From contig NZ_JQKI01000020.1 in assembly GCF_000745965.1 (NCBI RefSeq), positions 1 to 64,000 of the forward strand: DNA of 64,000 nt, read 5' to 3'. The notes under the pieces were generated by a model. That model was not told the origin of the DNA, made no database searches, and saw only the letters and a program-made list of their open reading frames with translations. The DNA comes from Edaphobacter aggregans DSM 19364 (GTDB lineage: Bacteria > Acidobacteriota > Terriglobia > Terriglobales > Acidobacteriaceae). A program made the translations under genes and the position numbers. Shown piece by piece: positions 1 to 8,907 of the stretch (position 1 is the stretch's first letter; each line of letters starts with the position of its first letter).

Positions 1-40
1 CCCGCGCAAGCGGGAGTTCGACTCCGTCATCCTGGCCGCA
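1..40 (+). other. possible tRNA 3' end at window edge
   Basis: The first bases form a GNRA-capped hairpin (CCCGC-GCAA-GCGGG), followed by GTTCGACTC, which looks like the conserved T-loop of a tRNA, and then CCTGGCCG, which looks like a 3' acceptor arm with a G discriminator. The T-stem does not pair over five base pairs in any register I tried, and the spacing from T-loop to acceptor is about two bases too long. The rest of the gene would lie outside the window. This is a tRNA-like end, not a firm tRNA call. Confidence 0.25.
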
Positions 41-455
41 GTGAAGTGGCCGGAGATAGATGGATGGGGACGCGAGTTCCCCCGACGATTCAAACGACGA
101 TGCAGTTGAACCAACAACCCCATGCAGCCCTGGCCCAAACCGAAGAACCTCGCTGTCAAGGAACGAAGCTCAGAAAGAACACCTGAGCTTCGTTCCCGGC
201 CCGAGCTTATGCGCGTGGGGAGCGGCGTCAAGGGTCAAGATGAACGCCAAAAAACGGCGCCCTTGACCCCGCTCCCCACGACCGCGCCTTACTTCGCCCT
301 TGACACCGCCAACGTCGTTAGAGATGTCAAGCCCACTAATCCCACTCCAAAATCCACAACCCTATGAAAACCAATCACTTCCACCCAAAATTAAATCCGA
401 AAAAAGCGCCGACTAATTACCCCCGACCCGCTAAACTGGTATCAGACATAAACAA
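41..455. other. non-coding stretch with long inverted repeat
   Basis: No convincing gene. Short open frames on the plus strand have no family resemblance or ribosome binding site. The main structure is a long inverted repeat: GTGGGGAGCGG...TCAAGGG at 215-234 pairs with CCCTTGAC...GCTCCCCAC at 260-279, with a nested GGCGTC/GAACGCC pairing between the arms. Around 408-437 lies a 28-base element that recurs upstream of pyrE (49428-49457). Confidence 0.5.
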
Positions 456-458
456 AGG

Positions 459-485
459 CCCCGCTAAAAAAGTGGGGCTTTTCTC
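459..485 (+). terminator. intrinsic terminator
   Basis: GCCCCGC and GTGGGGC pair across an A-rich loop and are followed by TTTTCT, a rho-independent terminator reading on the plus strand. No protein gene immediately precedes it. It would end a transcript from the left edge, or a very short RNA started near the conserved element at 408-437. Confidence 0.65.
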
Positions 486-486
486 A

Positions 487-587
487 TAACCCGTTTGTTT
501 TTAATATTTTGGTTAACTCGTCTATTTTCAATACTTTACCTATTGTCTAGACAAGCTTATCCATTTATTTCCAATATTTTGCCGAAA
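487..587 (-). repeat. AT-rich degenerate tandem repeat, three units
   Basis: Read on the minus strand there are three related units of the form AAARTATTRRAAAYARAYG followed by a GAGTTA-like end. They start near 584, 539 and 512. A perfect palindrome, TTGTCTAGACAA, lies between the first two (about 543-554). The stretch is strikingly AT-rich for this genome. One unit (GTAAAGTATTGAAAATA) recurs at about 28147-28163 upstream of the OmpA-like gene, and a degenerate copy lies upstream of pyrE near 49518-49547. Function unknown. Confidence 0.55.
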
Positions 588-601
588 ACGGGGGGGAGGG
601 G

Positions 602-1492
602 TCACCCCTTCGCCGGAGCCTTCAACCCAAGCTCCTTCATCACCATCTGAAGGTCCTTCCACGCCTCGCCCTTCTGCCGCGGGTCCCGCAGCAGAAACGC
701 CGGATGATACGTCACCGCAACCTTCGCCCCGCGGCAGCTGTGCCACCGCCCGCGAAGCCCTGCAAGCGACTGTTTCACCCCAAGCAGATAGGTCGCCGCC
801 GTTGAGCCCAGCGCCACAATCACCTGCGGCTGGACCACATCGATCTGCTTCACCAGAAACTGCGTGCAGGTATTCGCCTCCTCCGGCTCCGGAACCCGGT
901 TCGCCGGCGGTCTGCACTTCACGATGTTCGCAATGTAGACCTGCTCGCGCTTCAGCCCCATCGCGCCGATCATGTTGTTCAAAAGCTGCCCTGCCTTGCC
1001 CACAAACGGCAAGCCCTGCTCATCCTCATCCGCGCCCGGCCCTTCGCCGACGAACATCAGCCGCGCGTTCGGATCGCCGTCCGCGAACACAATCTTGCGC
1101 CGTCCCGCATACGCCAGCGGACAACGCGTGCAGTCGCCGATCTCATCTTGAATCGCAGCCAGCACCGCATGCTTCGCCCCAGCAGTCACACGCACCTCAG
1201 GCAGAGGAGCGAGATCATCAAAACTCACAGGCTTCGGAATAACAAACTCCGGATTCTCTCGTACAGGTGGAACAACCGCCGCTGCCGCGACCGGAGCTAC
1301 AGGTTGTTTTGAAACAGGACTCGACTCAACCGTCTTGCTCGCAGGAGACGCGACAGCAGGAACCACGACCGCCGCCGCTTGAATCTCCTCCGCCGCGTAC
1401 ACGGGCTCGCCGCGGCGATAAAAATCGTAGACGCCCAGGTCGCGGAAGTACTCGACGTAAGCGCGCAGCTGATCCTCTGCTTCTCCTGCCAT
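602..1492 (-). CDS. uracil-DNA glycosylase, family 4
   Basis: Removes uracil from DNA as the first step of base excision repair. The catalytic domain occupies about residues 107-290 of 296. Motif A (GEGPGADEDEQG, 150-160) and the C-terminal YHPAFLLR motif (262-269) are present, as are four cysteines, C121, C124, C193 and C209, spaced as the 4Fe-4S ligands of family 4 (thermophile-type) enzymes. The N-terminal 100 residues are an Ala/Pro/Val-rich extension after a short helix, typical of longer family-4 proteins. It lies upstream of nothing obvious and is the last gene of the minus-strand block that begins with the LPS-export genes. The ATG at 1492 is the only good start. Confidence 0.93.
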   Translation of the reverse strand: MAGEAEDQLRAYVEYFRDLGVYDFYRRGEPVYAAEEIQAAAVVVPAVASPASKTVESSPVSKQPVAPVAAAAVVPPVRENPEFVIPKPVSFDDLAPLPEVRVTAGAKHAVLAAIQDEIGDCTRCPLAYAGRRKIVFADGDPNARLMFVGEGPGADEDEQGLPFVGKAGQLLNNMIGAMGLKREQVYIANIVKCRPPANRVPEPEEANTCTQFLVKQIDVVQPQVIVALGSTAATYLLGVKQSLAGLRGRWHSCRGAKVAVTYHPAFLLRDPRQKGEAWKDLQMVMKELGLKAPAKG

Positions 1493-1530
1493 AGTTCTAT
1501 GCTATCGCGTCAAGAGCACGGAACCCCGCG

Positions 1531-1740
1531 CTAATGAACCTTCGGCTCAGAGGTCGCCGGACGCTCCGGCAGAATGTACTTCACTTGCCCCTGCATGATC
1601 TCGTCCTGAGCCACGCGGCAGGCTTTGGTCGACTTGGCCACGATCAGCGGCTGAGCTCCCGACTGCAGCTGACGAGCACGCCGCGCCGCACCCTTCACCA
1701 GGCTGTACTTGTTATGCAATGAATACTCGATCGTTGTCAT
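1531..1740 (-). CDS. rpoZ: RNA polymerase omega subunit
   Basis: Small subunit that helps assemble and stabilise the core RNA polymerase by clamping the beta-prime subunit. The 69-residue protein has the omega pattern: an N-terminal Tyr/Lys segment (NKYSLVKGAARRARQL) followed by an Ala/Lys-rich helix and a short acidic tail. I chose the second ATG (1740) over 1746 because a GGGGG ribosome-binding tract lies six bases ahead of it. It follows gmk with about 75 bases between, the common gmk-rpoZ arrangement, so the two are probably cotranscribed. Confidence 0.9.
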   Translation of the reverse strand: MTTIEYSLHNKYSLVKGAARRARQLQSGAQPLIVAKSTKACRVAQDEIMQGQVKYILPERPATSEPKVH

Positions 1741-1817
1741 TGGCATCCCCCTTGTCGTCTGAATGTATCTCAGCCGGACGAAATGTCCATAACAAATTTG
1801 TGGTGTATATCCCGTCG

Positions 1818-2474
1818 TTATTCTCCAAACGCCTCCAGAACCGCTCTGAGTTTAGGAGCAGCAACATCGGTTCTGCAACTCTTCACCATCTCCGCAGCCT
1901 CCTCGGAGCCGCGCTCATACAGCACGATCGCGCGCATCTCCGCAACAGCCTTGTCCAAAACGTCGTTCACCAGAGCGTACTTGTAGTCCCAAACCTGCTT
2001 CAACTCGCCCTTCGCCGCATTCAGCCGCTTCTCAATCACAGCTTCGGAGGTCACGTTCTCCGCCTTGCTGCGATTGCGTAGCCGCAACTCCAGCACCTCC
2101 GGGCTCGGCGGCAAAATGAAGATCGAGACCGCCTCAGGCATCTTCTTCATCACCTGCATCGCGCCCTGCACATCAATGTCGAGCAGCAGATCCTTGCCCA
2201 GAGCCTTCGCATGCTTGAGCGCCGAAACCGCTGTTCCATAGTAGTTGCCGAAGACCTCAGCCCACTCGAGAAAGTCGCATGCGGCGACCATCCTCTCGAA
2301 CTCCTCGCGCGTCGTGAAGTGGTACTCGCGCCCGTCCTCCTCCGAGCCGCGCCGAGATCGCGTCGTGTACGAGATCGAAAAATCAAGACCCTCAACCAGC
2401 GTCCTCAGCTGATTCACCAGCGTCGACTTGCCCGACCCCGAAGGCGCCGAAATAATAAACAGTATTCCTGCCAT
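1818..2474 (-). CDS. gmk: guanylate kinase
   Basis: Phosphorylates GMP to GDP using ATP in the purine salvage and synthesis pathway. The protein starts with the P-loop segment FIISAPSGSGKST and carries the GMP-binding region with SYTTRSRRGSEEDGREYHF and the lid segment, giving 218 residues, the normal family length. An upstream TTG (2492) is possible, but the ATG at 2474 directly follows AAGGAG and gives the canonical N-terminus. It lies 53 bases downstream of yicC in the order msbA-yicC-gmk-rpoZ. Confidence 0.95.
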   Translation of the reverse strand: MAGILFIISAPSGSGKSTLVNQLRTLVEGLDFSISYTTRSRRGSEEDGREYHFTTREEFERMVAACDFLEWAEVFGNYYGTAVSALKHAKALGKDLLLDIDVQGAMQVMKKMPEAVSIFILPPSPEVLELRLRNRSKAENVTSEAVIEKRLNAAKGELKQVWDYKYALVNDVLDKAVAEMRAIVLYERGSEEAAEMVKSCRTDVAAPKLRAVLEAFGE

Positions 2475-2527
2475 CTGCTCCTTAGAGACCAACCTGTAGC
2501 GATACAGAAGAGTGTAACTGCTGTCTG

Positions 2528-3433
2528 TTACTCAAGATTCTGAACCTGCTCGCGAGCCTTCTCGATCTCAGCCTTGATCTCAAGGCCAAGCTCCGTAATC
2601 CGCAGGCTGTTCTCGCCAGCCGCGGCGCTCGTCTTCGAGAGCATCGTATTCGCCTCGCGGTTCAGCTCCTGCAGCAGAAAGTCCAGCCGCTTGCCCAGCT
2701 CGCCGCCCTCATCCAGCATCCCGACAAAACGGTCGATGTGCGTCTTCAGACGTACGATCTCCTCCTCAACGTCGCTCTTCTCGGCGAGCACTGCAGCCTC
2801 CGACAACAGCCGTTCCTCGCTCACCGGAACCCCTTCGGTCAGCTCCGTCAGTCGCGCCCGAAGCCGCTCGAACTGCGCCTCGCGTACGCCGTTCCGCAGC
2901 GTCGCCATCTCATCAGCAAACGCGCGCAGCCGGCCCATCGAGTTCCGCAGCTCCGCAGCCAGAGCAGCACCCTCCTCCGCACGAACCGCATTCAGCTTCT
3001 CCACCAGCAGCGGCATCTCGGCCATCACCGCCCTATCCAGCTCCGGAATGCCCTCGACGCCAACCGTCGTCTCCGCGCTCATCACGCCCGGAATCCGCAG
3101 CATGGCATTCATATCAGGTTGGCTCGTCAGCCCATGCAGCTCTGCTGCCTTCGTGAAGGCTCCGACGTAAGCGCCTAGCAGTTCCGCGTTCAACTGAATC
3201 TGCGCACTCGCTCTGCGCTCCACCTGCAGCGTCACCTCCACGTGGCCGCGCTTGAGCGTCTCCTTCAACATCCGCCGCATTTGCATCTCCAGCCCGTCGC
3301 AGTACGACGGCAGCCGAAGCTGCAGGTCCAGGAACCTGTGGTTCACGCTCTTGATGGCAATCGCAAAGCCCACACTCTCATCCGCGGCGCTCCGCACGCT
3401 CGCAAACCCGGTCATCGAGTAGATCGTACTCAA
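2528..3433 (-). CDS. yicC: YicC-family endoribonuclease
   Basis: Member of the YicC/YloC family, known as an endoribonuclease involved in small-RNA and mRNA turnover. The protein begins with the family signature SMTGF(A/G) at residues 6-10 and ends with the conserved acidic region around LQELNREANTMLSKT and IKAEIEKAREQVQNLE. At 301 residues it is of normal size. The start is TTG at 3433, whose last bases overlap the stop codon of the upstream transporter gene by four bases, implying translational coupling. The common yicC-gmk neighbourhood is kept. Confidence 0.93.
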   Translation of the reverse strand: MSTIYSMTGFASVRSAADESVGFAIAIKSVNHRFLDLQLRLPSYCDGLEMQMRRMLKETLKRGHVEVTLQVERRASAQIQLNAELLGAYVGAFTKAAELHGLTSQPDMNAMLRIPGVMSAETTVGVEGIPELDRAVMAEMPLLVEKLNAVRAEEGAALAAELRNSMGRLRAFADEMATLRNGVREAQFERLRARLTELTEGVPVSEERLLSEAAVLAEKSDVEEEIVRLKTHIDRFVGMLDEGGELGKRLDFLLQELNREANTMLSKTSAAAGENSLRITELGLEIKAEIEKAREQVQNLE

Positions 3434-5310
3434 GCAAACCCCTCCAGATCTCCCTGCTGCAGCGTCTCGCCATATCCTGCTGCAACAGCAACGCCCTCGT
3501 CGCCAAACTGCATGTCGTAGAGCCTGCGGTATGTTCCCGAGCGCCGCATCAGTTCCTCATGTGTGCCTGCCTCTGTAATCCGCCCCTGTTCAAGCACCAC
3601 AATCTTCGTCGCCCTGCGCACCGTCGAAAGCCGGTGCGCGATCACAAACACTGTGCGGCCCTGCATCAGGTTCGCGAGAGCTGCCTGCACAAACTGCTCG
3701 CTCTCCGTATCGAGCGCGCTCGTCGCCTCGTCCAGAATCAGGATCGGCGCATTCTTCAAGATCGCCCTTGCGATGGCCAGCCGTTGCCGCTCGCCTCCGC
3801 TCAGCCTCGTTCCCTTCTCGCCAATCCTCGTGTTGTAATCATCTGGCATCCTCAGGATGAAGTCATGCGCCAGAGCCATTCGCGCGGCTTCCTCCACCCT
3901 GCTCAGCGGAACATCGGGCTGTCCGTAGGCGATGTTGTTTCGCACCGTATCGTTGAACAGGACCGTCTCCTGCGTCACCTTGCCGATCTGCTCGCGCAAC
4001 GAAGCGATCGTTACATCCCGCACATCGTAGCCATCAACCACGATCCTGCCTTCATTCACATCGAAGAAGCGCGGAATCAGATTGACCAGCGACGATTTCC
4101 CCGCCCCGCTCGGCCCAACCAGCGCGATCACCTCACCCGGCTTCACGTCGAGGTTGATGTCGTGCAGCACCTGTTTGCTCTCACCCTCATCGTCTGCGTA
4201 GCCGAAACCCACATGTTCAAACTGAATGCCCTTGTGAAATCCCTTCAGCACCTGCGCGCGACGTTTCTCCCGAACATCGTCCTGAGCATCCATGAACTTA
4301 AAGATCTCTTCGCTAGCACCCAAAGCCTGCTGAAAGTTGTTGTAGTAAAGTGCGAACTTTCGCACCGGGTCATATAGCGTAAAGACCGCGATCAGAAACG
4401 TGACAAACGATCCCGCCGTCATGCCGCCCGATTGGATCCGCGTCCGCCCAAACAGCAGCAGCAGCGCGATACCCACGGAGCCGAGCGCATCCATCAGCGG
4501 CGAGCTGATCGCCTGCACGCTGACCGACTTCAGATTCGCGCGGAACAGCCTTCGCGCCGCACGCCGAAAGCGGTTCATCTCCCATAGCTCCATCCCGAAG
4601 GCCTTCACGATGCGATTACCCGTGATCGTCTCGTGCAGGATGTTCTGGATCTCGGCCAGTTTATCCTGGCCCTTGCGGGTCGTCTGCCGCACGCGGCGGC
4701 CGATGCGCCGCGCTGACGAAATCACCACCGGCACAAACAGCAGCAGCACCCAAGCCATCTTGCCGCCGACGACGATCACCACGCCGATCGTGAATAGCAG
4801 CGTAAACAGCTGCTGGAGAAAATCACCCAGCACCGTCGACATCGCATACTGCACCCTCTCGATGTCGTTGATCAGCGTCGACAGCAGCGTCCCGGTCGTG
4901 TGCTTCTGAAAGAAGGACACGGAACGCCGCAGCACTGCGTTGTAGAGATCATTGCGCAGGTCGGTGATCATTCCGAAGCCCGCGTAGTTCACCAGGTACG
5001 TGCCCGCGTAGTCACAGACGGACTTCACCAGCGCCGACACCACAAGCGCGTACGCCACGACAGTCCACGCATTGTGAAAGTGGCTCGGCACCAGGAAGTG
5101 CAGGTTCATCGTCCACCCAACACGCGGAATCGTGTACACCAGCACGTCATGGGTCGAGGCATCCGGCCGCAGCACATTATCGAAGATCGGCTTCACCAGC
5201 AGGACGCGGAACGCCGCCATGGCGCCCACCGTCGCCATCAGCACCACCGACACAAGCAGGTACAGCATGTACGGCCGCACATACAGCAGCAGTCGCCAGA
5301 TGCGCCTCAA
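3430..5310 (-). CDS. MsbA-like ABC exporter (fused permease and ATPase)
   Basis: A half-transporter that would work as a homodimer in the inner membrane. The N-terminal half has about six membrane segments of the ABC exporter type; the C-terminal third is the ATPase with Walker A (GPSGAGKSS), the signature LSGGERQRLAIARA, Walker B (ILILDEATSALD) and the switch histidine in AHRLST. The length (626) fits lipid A/phospholipid flippases such as MsbA, and LPS-export genes lie a few kilobases upstream on the same strand, which supports a lipid substrate. Drug or peptide export cannot be excluded from sequence alone. The gene overlaps yicC by four bases. Confidence 0.85.
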   Translation of the reverse strand: MRRIWRLLLYVRPYMLYLLVSVVLMATVGAMAAFRVLLVKPIFDNVLRPDASTHDVLVYTIPRVGWTMNLHFLVPSHFHNAWTVVAYALVVSALVKSVCDYAGTYLVNYAGFGMITDLRNDLYNAVLRRSVSFFQKHTTGTLLSTLINDIERVQYAMSTVLGDFLQQLFTLLFTIGVVIVVGGKMAWVLLLFVPVVISSARRIGRRVRQTTRKGQDKLAEIQNILHETITGNRIVKAFGMELWEMNRFRRAARRLFRANLKSVSVQAISSPLMDALGSVGIALLLLFGRTRIQSGGMTAGSFVTFLIAVFTLYDPVRKFALYYNNFQQALGASEEIFKFMDAQDDVREKRRAQVLKGFHKGIQFEHVGFGYADDEGESKQVLHDINLDVKPGEVIALVGPSGAGKSSLVNLIPRFFDVNEGRIVVDGYDVRDVTIASLREQIGKVTQETVLFNDTVRNNIAYGQPDVPLSRVEEAARMALAHDFILRMPDDYNTRIGEKGTRLSGGERQRLAIARAILKNAPILILDEATSALDTESEQFVQAALANLMQGRTVFVIAHRLSTVRRATKIVVLEQGRITEAGTHEELMRRSGTYRRLYDMQFGDEGVAVAAGYGETLQQGDLEGFA

Positions 5311-5389
5311 GCCGCCACTCTCCTGATCCTTACCATGCCTGGCATCTCTCTATTCTAGTGGTGCGCGCCGTATTCCTCGAGTGTCAAAC

Positions 5390-6295
5390 CTACCTCGGCA
5401 TATCGCGATGCGACGACTTCACACGATAGCCCGCAGCCGTCAGCCTCTTCTTCATCTCCTCGGCAATGAAAACCGAGCGATGCTGTCCTCCCGTGCATCC
5501 GAACGCAACCGTTAGATAACTCTTCCCTTCCTTGATGTAGTGCGGCAGCAGAAACTCCAGCATGTCCATCGTCTTATCCAGAAACTCCGTGGTCTGCGGA
5601 AAGTCGCGGATATACTTCGCGACCTTGGGATGCTTGCCGGTCAGCTTGCGGAACTCCGGAACAAAATGCGGATTCGGCAGAAACCGCACATCGAGGACGA
5701 GGTCCGCCTCCGATGGCACGCCGTTTTTGAAGCCGAAGCTGTTCGATGAGATCGTAAGGTTCCGGTCGCTCTCCTCCCGCTCGAACTGAGCGCCGATGTG
5801 CGCCCGCAGGTCGTGTACGGTGAACTTCGTCGTGTCGAGGACAATATCGGCGACATTGCGGATCGGGTCCAGCCGCTTGCGTTCGGCCCGGATCGACTGA
5901 ATCACCGTGTCGGTGCGCCCCATCGGGTGCGGGCGCCTCGTCTCGGAGAAGCGGCGGATCAGAGCATCGTCGCTCGCCTCGAGATACAAAACCCGCGTTG
6001 GCAGCACCTTCCGAACCCTCTTGAGGATCACCGGAAACTCATCCAGCCGCATGCCCTCGCGTACGTCCACGACCAGGGCTGCCCGCTCGATTCCCGCCGA
6101 CTGCCGCACCAGATCCGCAAAACGCGGCACCAACTCGAGCGGCAGGTTGTCTACCGAGTAAAATCCAAGGTCTTCAAAGGTCTTCAACGCCGAGAGTTTG
6201 CCTGATCCCGACAACCCCGTCAGAATCACCAGTTCGCCCTTGCTCTCCGGCCCAATTGACTTCTTTGCTGTCTTCTTCGCTTCCTTCCGTGGCAT
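5390..6295 (-). CDS. rapZ: RNase adapter protein RapZ, nucleotide-binding
   Basis: RapZ-type proteins bind nucleotides and regulatory RNAs; in enterobacteria RapZ steers RNase E to the GlmZ RNA that controls amino-sugar synthesis for the cell envelope. The N-terminal P-loop is at residues 27-34 (GLSGSGKL) and the C-terminal domain has the conserved AFGCTGGQHRSV segment. The Walker A Ser/Thr after the lysine is replaced by Leu34; the codon is clearly CTC. That residue normally helps hold magnesium. The gene lies in the classical lptB-rpoN-hpf-rapZ order, although no ptsN is seen between hpf and rapZ. Confidence 0.92.
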   Translation of the reverse strand: MPRKEAKKTAKKSIGPESKGELVILTGLSGSGKLSALKTFEDLGFYSVDNLPLELVPRFADLVRQSAGIERAALVVDVREGMRLDEFPVILKRVRKVLPTRVLYLEASDDALIRRFSETRRPHPMGRTDTVIQSIRAERKRLDPIRNVADIVLDTTKFTVHDLRAHIGAQFEREESDRNLTISSNSFGFKNGVPSEADLVLDVRFLPNPHFVPEFRKLTGKHPKVAKYIRDFPQTTEFLDKTMDMLEFLLPHYIKEGKSYLTVAFGCTGGQHRSVFIAEEMKKRLTAAGYRVKSSHRDMPR

Positions 6296-6344
6296 GACTG
6301 GAATCCTAGCATCGGTCCGTCATGCCACGGAGAACAGAAGCCGT

Positions 6345-6980
6345 TTACGGCACCTCGATCAGCTCCATCTTTCCGTCACGCTTTCGATGCAGCACCATCG
6401 CCTGGCCGGCGTGGTCGCGAAAGACAAACACCTCCCGGTCGCGAAAGGCCGCCTCCTTTACGGCCTCTTCCAGCGTCATCGGGCGCAGCGCAACTCCGTC
6501 CTTCGAGCGCACCAGGTGCGGCTCCGCCAGCGGCGAGTGAGATGGGAAGGAGTGAACCAGCATCGGCACCGCCTTGCGCGTCGACCCGTTCGTTGTCGCG
6601 GCTGCCTTCGCCGCCTGCCGGGTCACCACGGCGACCGAGCCATCCTCGGCCGTCGCAACCGCCACCTGCCGGACGCCACCCTTTCCGTTCCGCTTGATGG
6701 TCGTCTTCTTCTTTTTGTGGCGGATCGCCTGCTTTTCGACAGTCGCCAGCGCATCGCGCAGCGCCATCTCCATCTCTGTGGCTTCGCAGGCCGCCACCAG
6801 CTTCAGGTTTCTCGTCTGTATCGTCAGCTCGGCAGTGTGCCGATACTTCTCGGTGGTCAGGATCACATGGACGCTGCCCGCAATGCCGATGATCCTGGCA
6901 ATGCGCTCCAGCCCTGCTTCCGTCTGAGTCTTTAGTTTTTTGGTGATTGCCGTCTGTCTACCGGTGTAATCCACGTTCAT
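6345..6980 (-). CDS. hpf: long-form ribosome hibernation promoting factor
   Basis: Binds the small ribosomal subunit at the mRNA/tRNA site and drives formation of inactive 100S dimers in stationary phase. The N-terminal sigma-54-modulation/HPF fold (residues 1-100) is followed by a Lys/Arg-rich linker and a C-terminal dimerisation domain recognisable from PMTLEEAVKEAAFRDREVFVFRD, so this is the long type. I chose the ATG at 6980 because GAGG lies seven bases ahead and it gives the canonical MNVDYTGRQ start; an ATG at 7001 adds seven residues. It lies 32 bases downstream of rpoN. Confidence 0.92.
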   Translation of the reverse strand: MNVDYTGRQTAITKKLKTQTEAGLERIARIIGIAGSVHVILTTEKYRHTAELTIQTRNLKLVAACEATEMEMALRDALATVEKQAIRHKKKKTTIKRNGKGGVRQVAVATAEDGSVAVVTRQAAKAAATTNGSTRKAVPMLVHSFPSHSPLAEPHLVRSKDGVALRPMTLEEAVKEAAFRDREVFVFRDHAGQAMVLHRKRDGKMELIEVP

Positions 6981-7012
6981 CGCGGTACCTCGTGCAGACA
7001 TCTTACGCCCGC

Positions 7013-8701
7013 TCAGCGCACCCGGCGCTGGTGCGTGCTTGGAATCTGCATGTCTTCACGATACTTTGCCACGGTTCTCCGGGTCACCTGGATCCCCTGC
7101 CGTTGCAGCTCGGCGGCAAGCTGGTCGTCCGTCAGCGGCTTGCGCGCATCTTCCTCTTCGATCAGCTTCTTCACCTTGCGCTTCAACAGAACCAGTGGAA
7201 GATCGCCGCCCTCAGGCCCATTTACTCCTTCGGAGAAGAAGAAGCGAAGTTCATAGACCCCCTGCGGAGTGTGGACATACTTGTTCGCCACCGCGCGACT
7301 CACCGTCGATGGATGCACGCCGATCTCCTCGGCGACCTCCTTGATCATCATCGGCTTCAGCGCCTCGACACCGTTCTCCAGGAAATCCGTCTGCCGACGC
7401 ACTATCACCTCGCACGTCCGAACGATCGTGTTCTTCCGCTGCTCGATGTTCCTCAGCAGCTGAATCGCAGACTTGTAGCGCTCCTTCACGTACTCCTTGA
7501 CCTCTTTGTCGGTCTGCTTCTCCTGCAGCATGCGGCGATAGTTGTGGTTCAGGCGAAGCGCCGGCATATCCTCATCGTTCACCAGCACAACAAACTTGTC
7601 GTCGCGCTTCACGAAGGCGACATCAGGCTCAATCAGCCGCGTCTCCGTGTGGTTGTAGCGCTGGCCAGGTCTCGGGTCGAGCGTACGAATGAACTCTACC
7701 GCCGCCTGTACCTCCTCCGGAGTACGACCGCAGCTTCGCGTCAACTCGCGCATGTCTTTCTTCTGCAGCAGCGCAAGGCAGTGAGTCACAATGTGGCTCG
7801 CCGCGTCGAAGGTATCGGTACGATCACTGCCCGAGGGTTCCACCGAGACGCCGTTGCGGCTGTTGTTCTTCTCCGCTGCCTGGCGCCTGCGCAACACCAT
7901 CGCTGCTTCGTTCTTCTGCGCGTTGATCTGGATCAGGAGGCACTCGCGAAGATCCCGTGCGCCTACTCCCACCGGATCAAGGTTGTTCACGATCGACCTT
8001 GCCTCGCGGACCACGGACAGCAGCGCCTCGCGATCTTCCTCTGGGGCAGCGGCGTTAATCTCCACCTCCGCGCCCTCCTCCACCTTCTCCCCAGACTCGG
8101 ACCAAAGGGTCCCGCTCCGGCTCCGCGAGCCGCGTTCAAACGGAATTGGATCCGGCGGGGCGGGCATCTTCAGCTGGATTAGTGAGTCCACCAGTTCCTC
8201 ATCGGTAGCCGTCAGGTAGCCGTTCTCGTTCAGGTTGCCCACGACCAGTTCTGCCGCCGCAGCCACCTCAGGATCCAGTGTCAACGATCCAAGCTGCCAC
8301 ATCAGGTGATCGCTCAGCGTCCCCGGCTGCGACAGAAAGTTCTCAAATGATGGCTTGTCGTACTCCTCGAAGTTCGAGCTCGTGCGGAACCCCGGATCGA
8401 GATACTCCTGGAAATAGCTTCCGAAGTCGATCTCTTCAAATGGATCCTTCTCCGGGCGCTCGCTCTCGGCGACGACCTCCTCCGCGGAACGCTCCCGGTC
8501 GCCCTCCATCCCGGCCCGCTCATCCAGCGAGACTCCCGTATCCTCAATCTCCTCGAGCACTGGGTTTTCCACAATCTCCGTATTGATCATCTCCTTCAAC
8601 TCAAGCTTGTTCAGCGCCAACACGCTGACCATCTGCACCAGTCCTGGGGTCAGCACCTGTCGTTGCGAAACCTTCAGATTCAGCTTGGGTTGAAGCAGCA
8701 C
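7013..8701 (-). CDS. rpoN: RNA polymerase sigma-54 factor
   Basis: Alternative sigma factor recognising -24/-12 promoters and needing an AAA+ activator. The N-terminal activator-interacting region (residues 1-50, Gln/Leu-rich) is followed by an acidic stretch, the core-binding domain, a helix-turn-helix region (VAEEIGVHPSTVSRAV) and the RpoN box near the C-terminus (RRTVAKYRE). The 562 residues include a longer acidic region than in E. coli. The start is GTG at 8701. It is preceded by about 200 bases without a gene, so it may have its own promoter while staying in the lptB-rpoN-hpf order. Confidence 0.95.
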   Translation of the reverse strand: MLLQPKLNLKVSQRQVLTPGLVQMVSVLALNKLELKEMINTEIVENPVLEEIEDTGVSLDERAGMEGDRERSAEEVVAESERPEKDPFEEIDFGSYFQEYLDPGFRTSSNFEEYDKPSFENFLSQPGTLSDHLMWQLGSLTLDPEVAAAAELVVGNLNENGYLTATDEELVDSLIQLKMPAPPDPIPFERGSRSRSGTLWSESGEKVEEGAEVEINAAAPEEDREALLSVVREARSIVNNLDPVGVGARDLRECLLIQINAQKNEAAMVLRRRQAAEKNNSRNGVSVEPSGSDRTDTFDAASHIVTHCLALLQKKDMRELTRSCGRTPEEVQAAVEFIRTLDPRPGQRYNHTETRLIEPDVAFVKRDDKFVVLVNDEDMPALRLNHNYRRMLQEKQTDKEVKEYVKERYKSAIQLLRNIEQRKNTIVRTCEVIVRRQTDFLENGVEALKPMMIKEVAEEIGVHPSTVSRAVANKYVHTPQGVYELRFFFSEGVNGPEGGDLPLVLLKRKVKKLIEEEDARKPLTDDQLAAELQRQGIQVTRRTVAKYREDMQIPSTHQRRVR

Positions 8702-8907
8702 GTCGAACGATCCTCGTTACTTCGTTTGCACGGGTTTGGATGCTCCGCTTTCACAGCGGCGATGCATCGCCAGGGCCAGATCGAACCTCTGGTAAAGAAC
8801 TAGTCTACACGGATAGAAACGACTTCGACTTAAGTCTACTCCGGTTGACCTTACCAACGCTCTCACGATGGTTGACTCACTCTTACAACAGAAGTTGTAC
8901 CGGAGAC

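Noticed and set aside
60-367. Two overlapping open frames on the plus strand near the left edge
   Set aside because: No ribosome binding site, low-complexity composition, crossing the inverted repeat at 215-279; no family resemblance.
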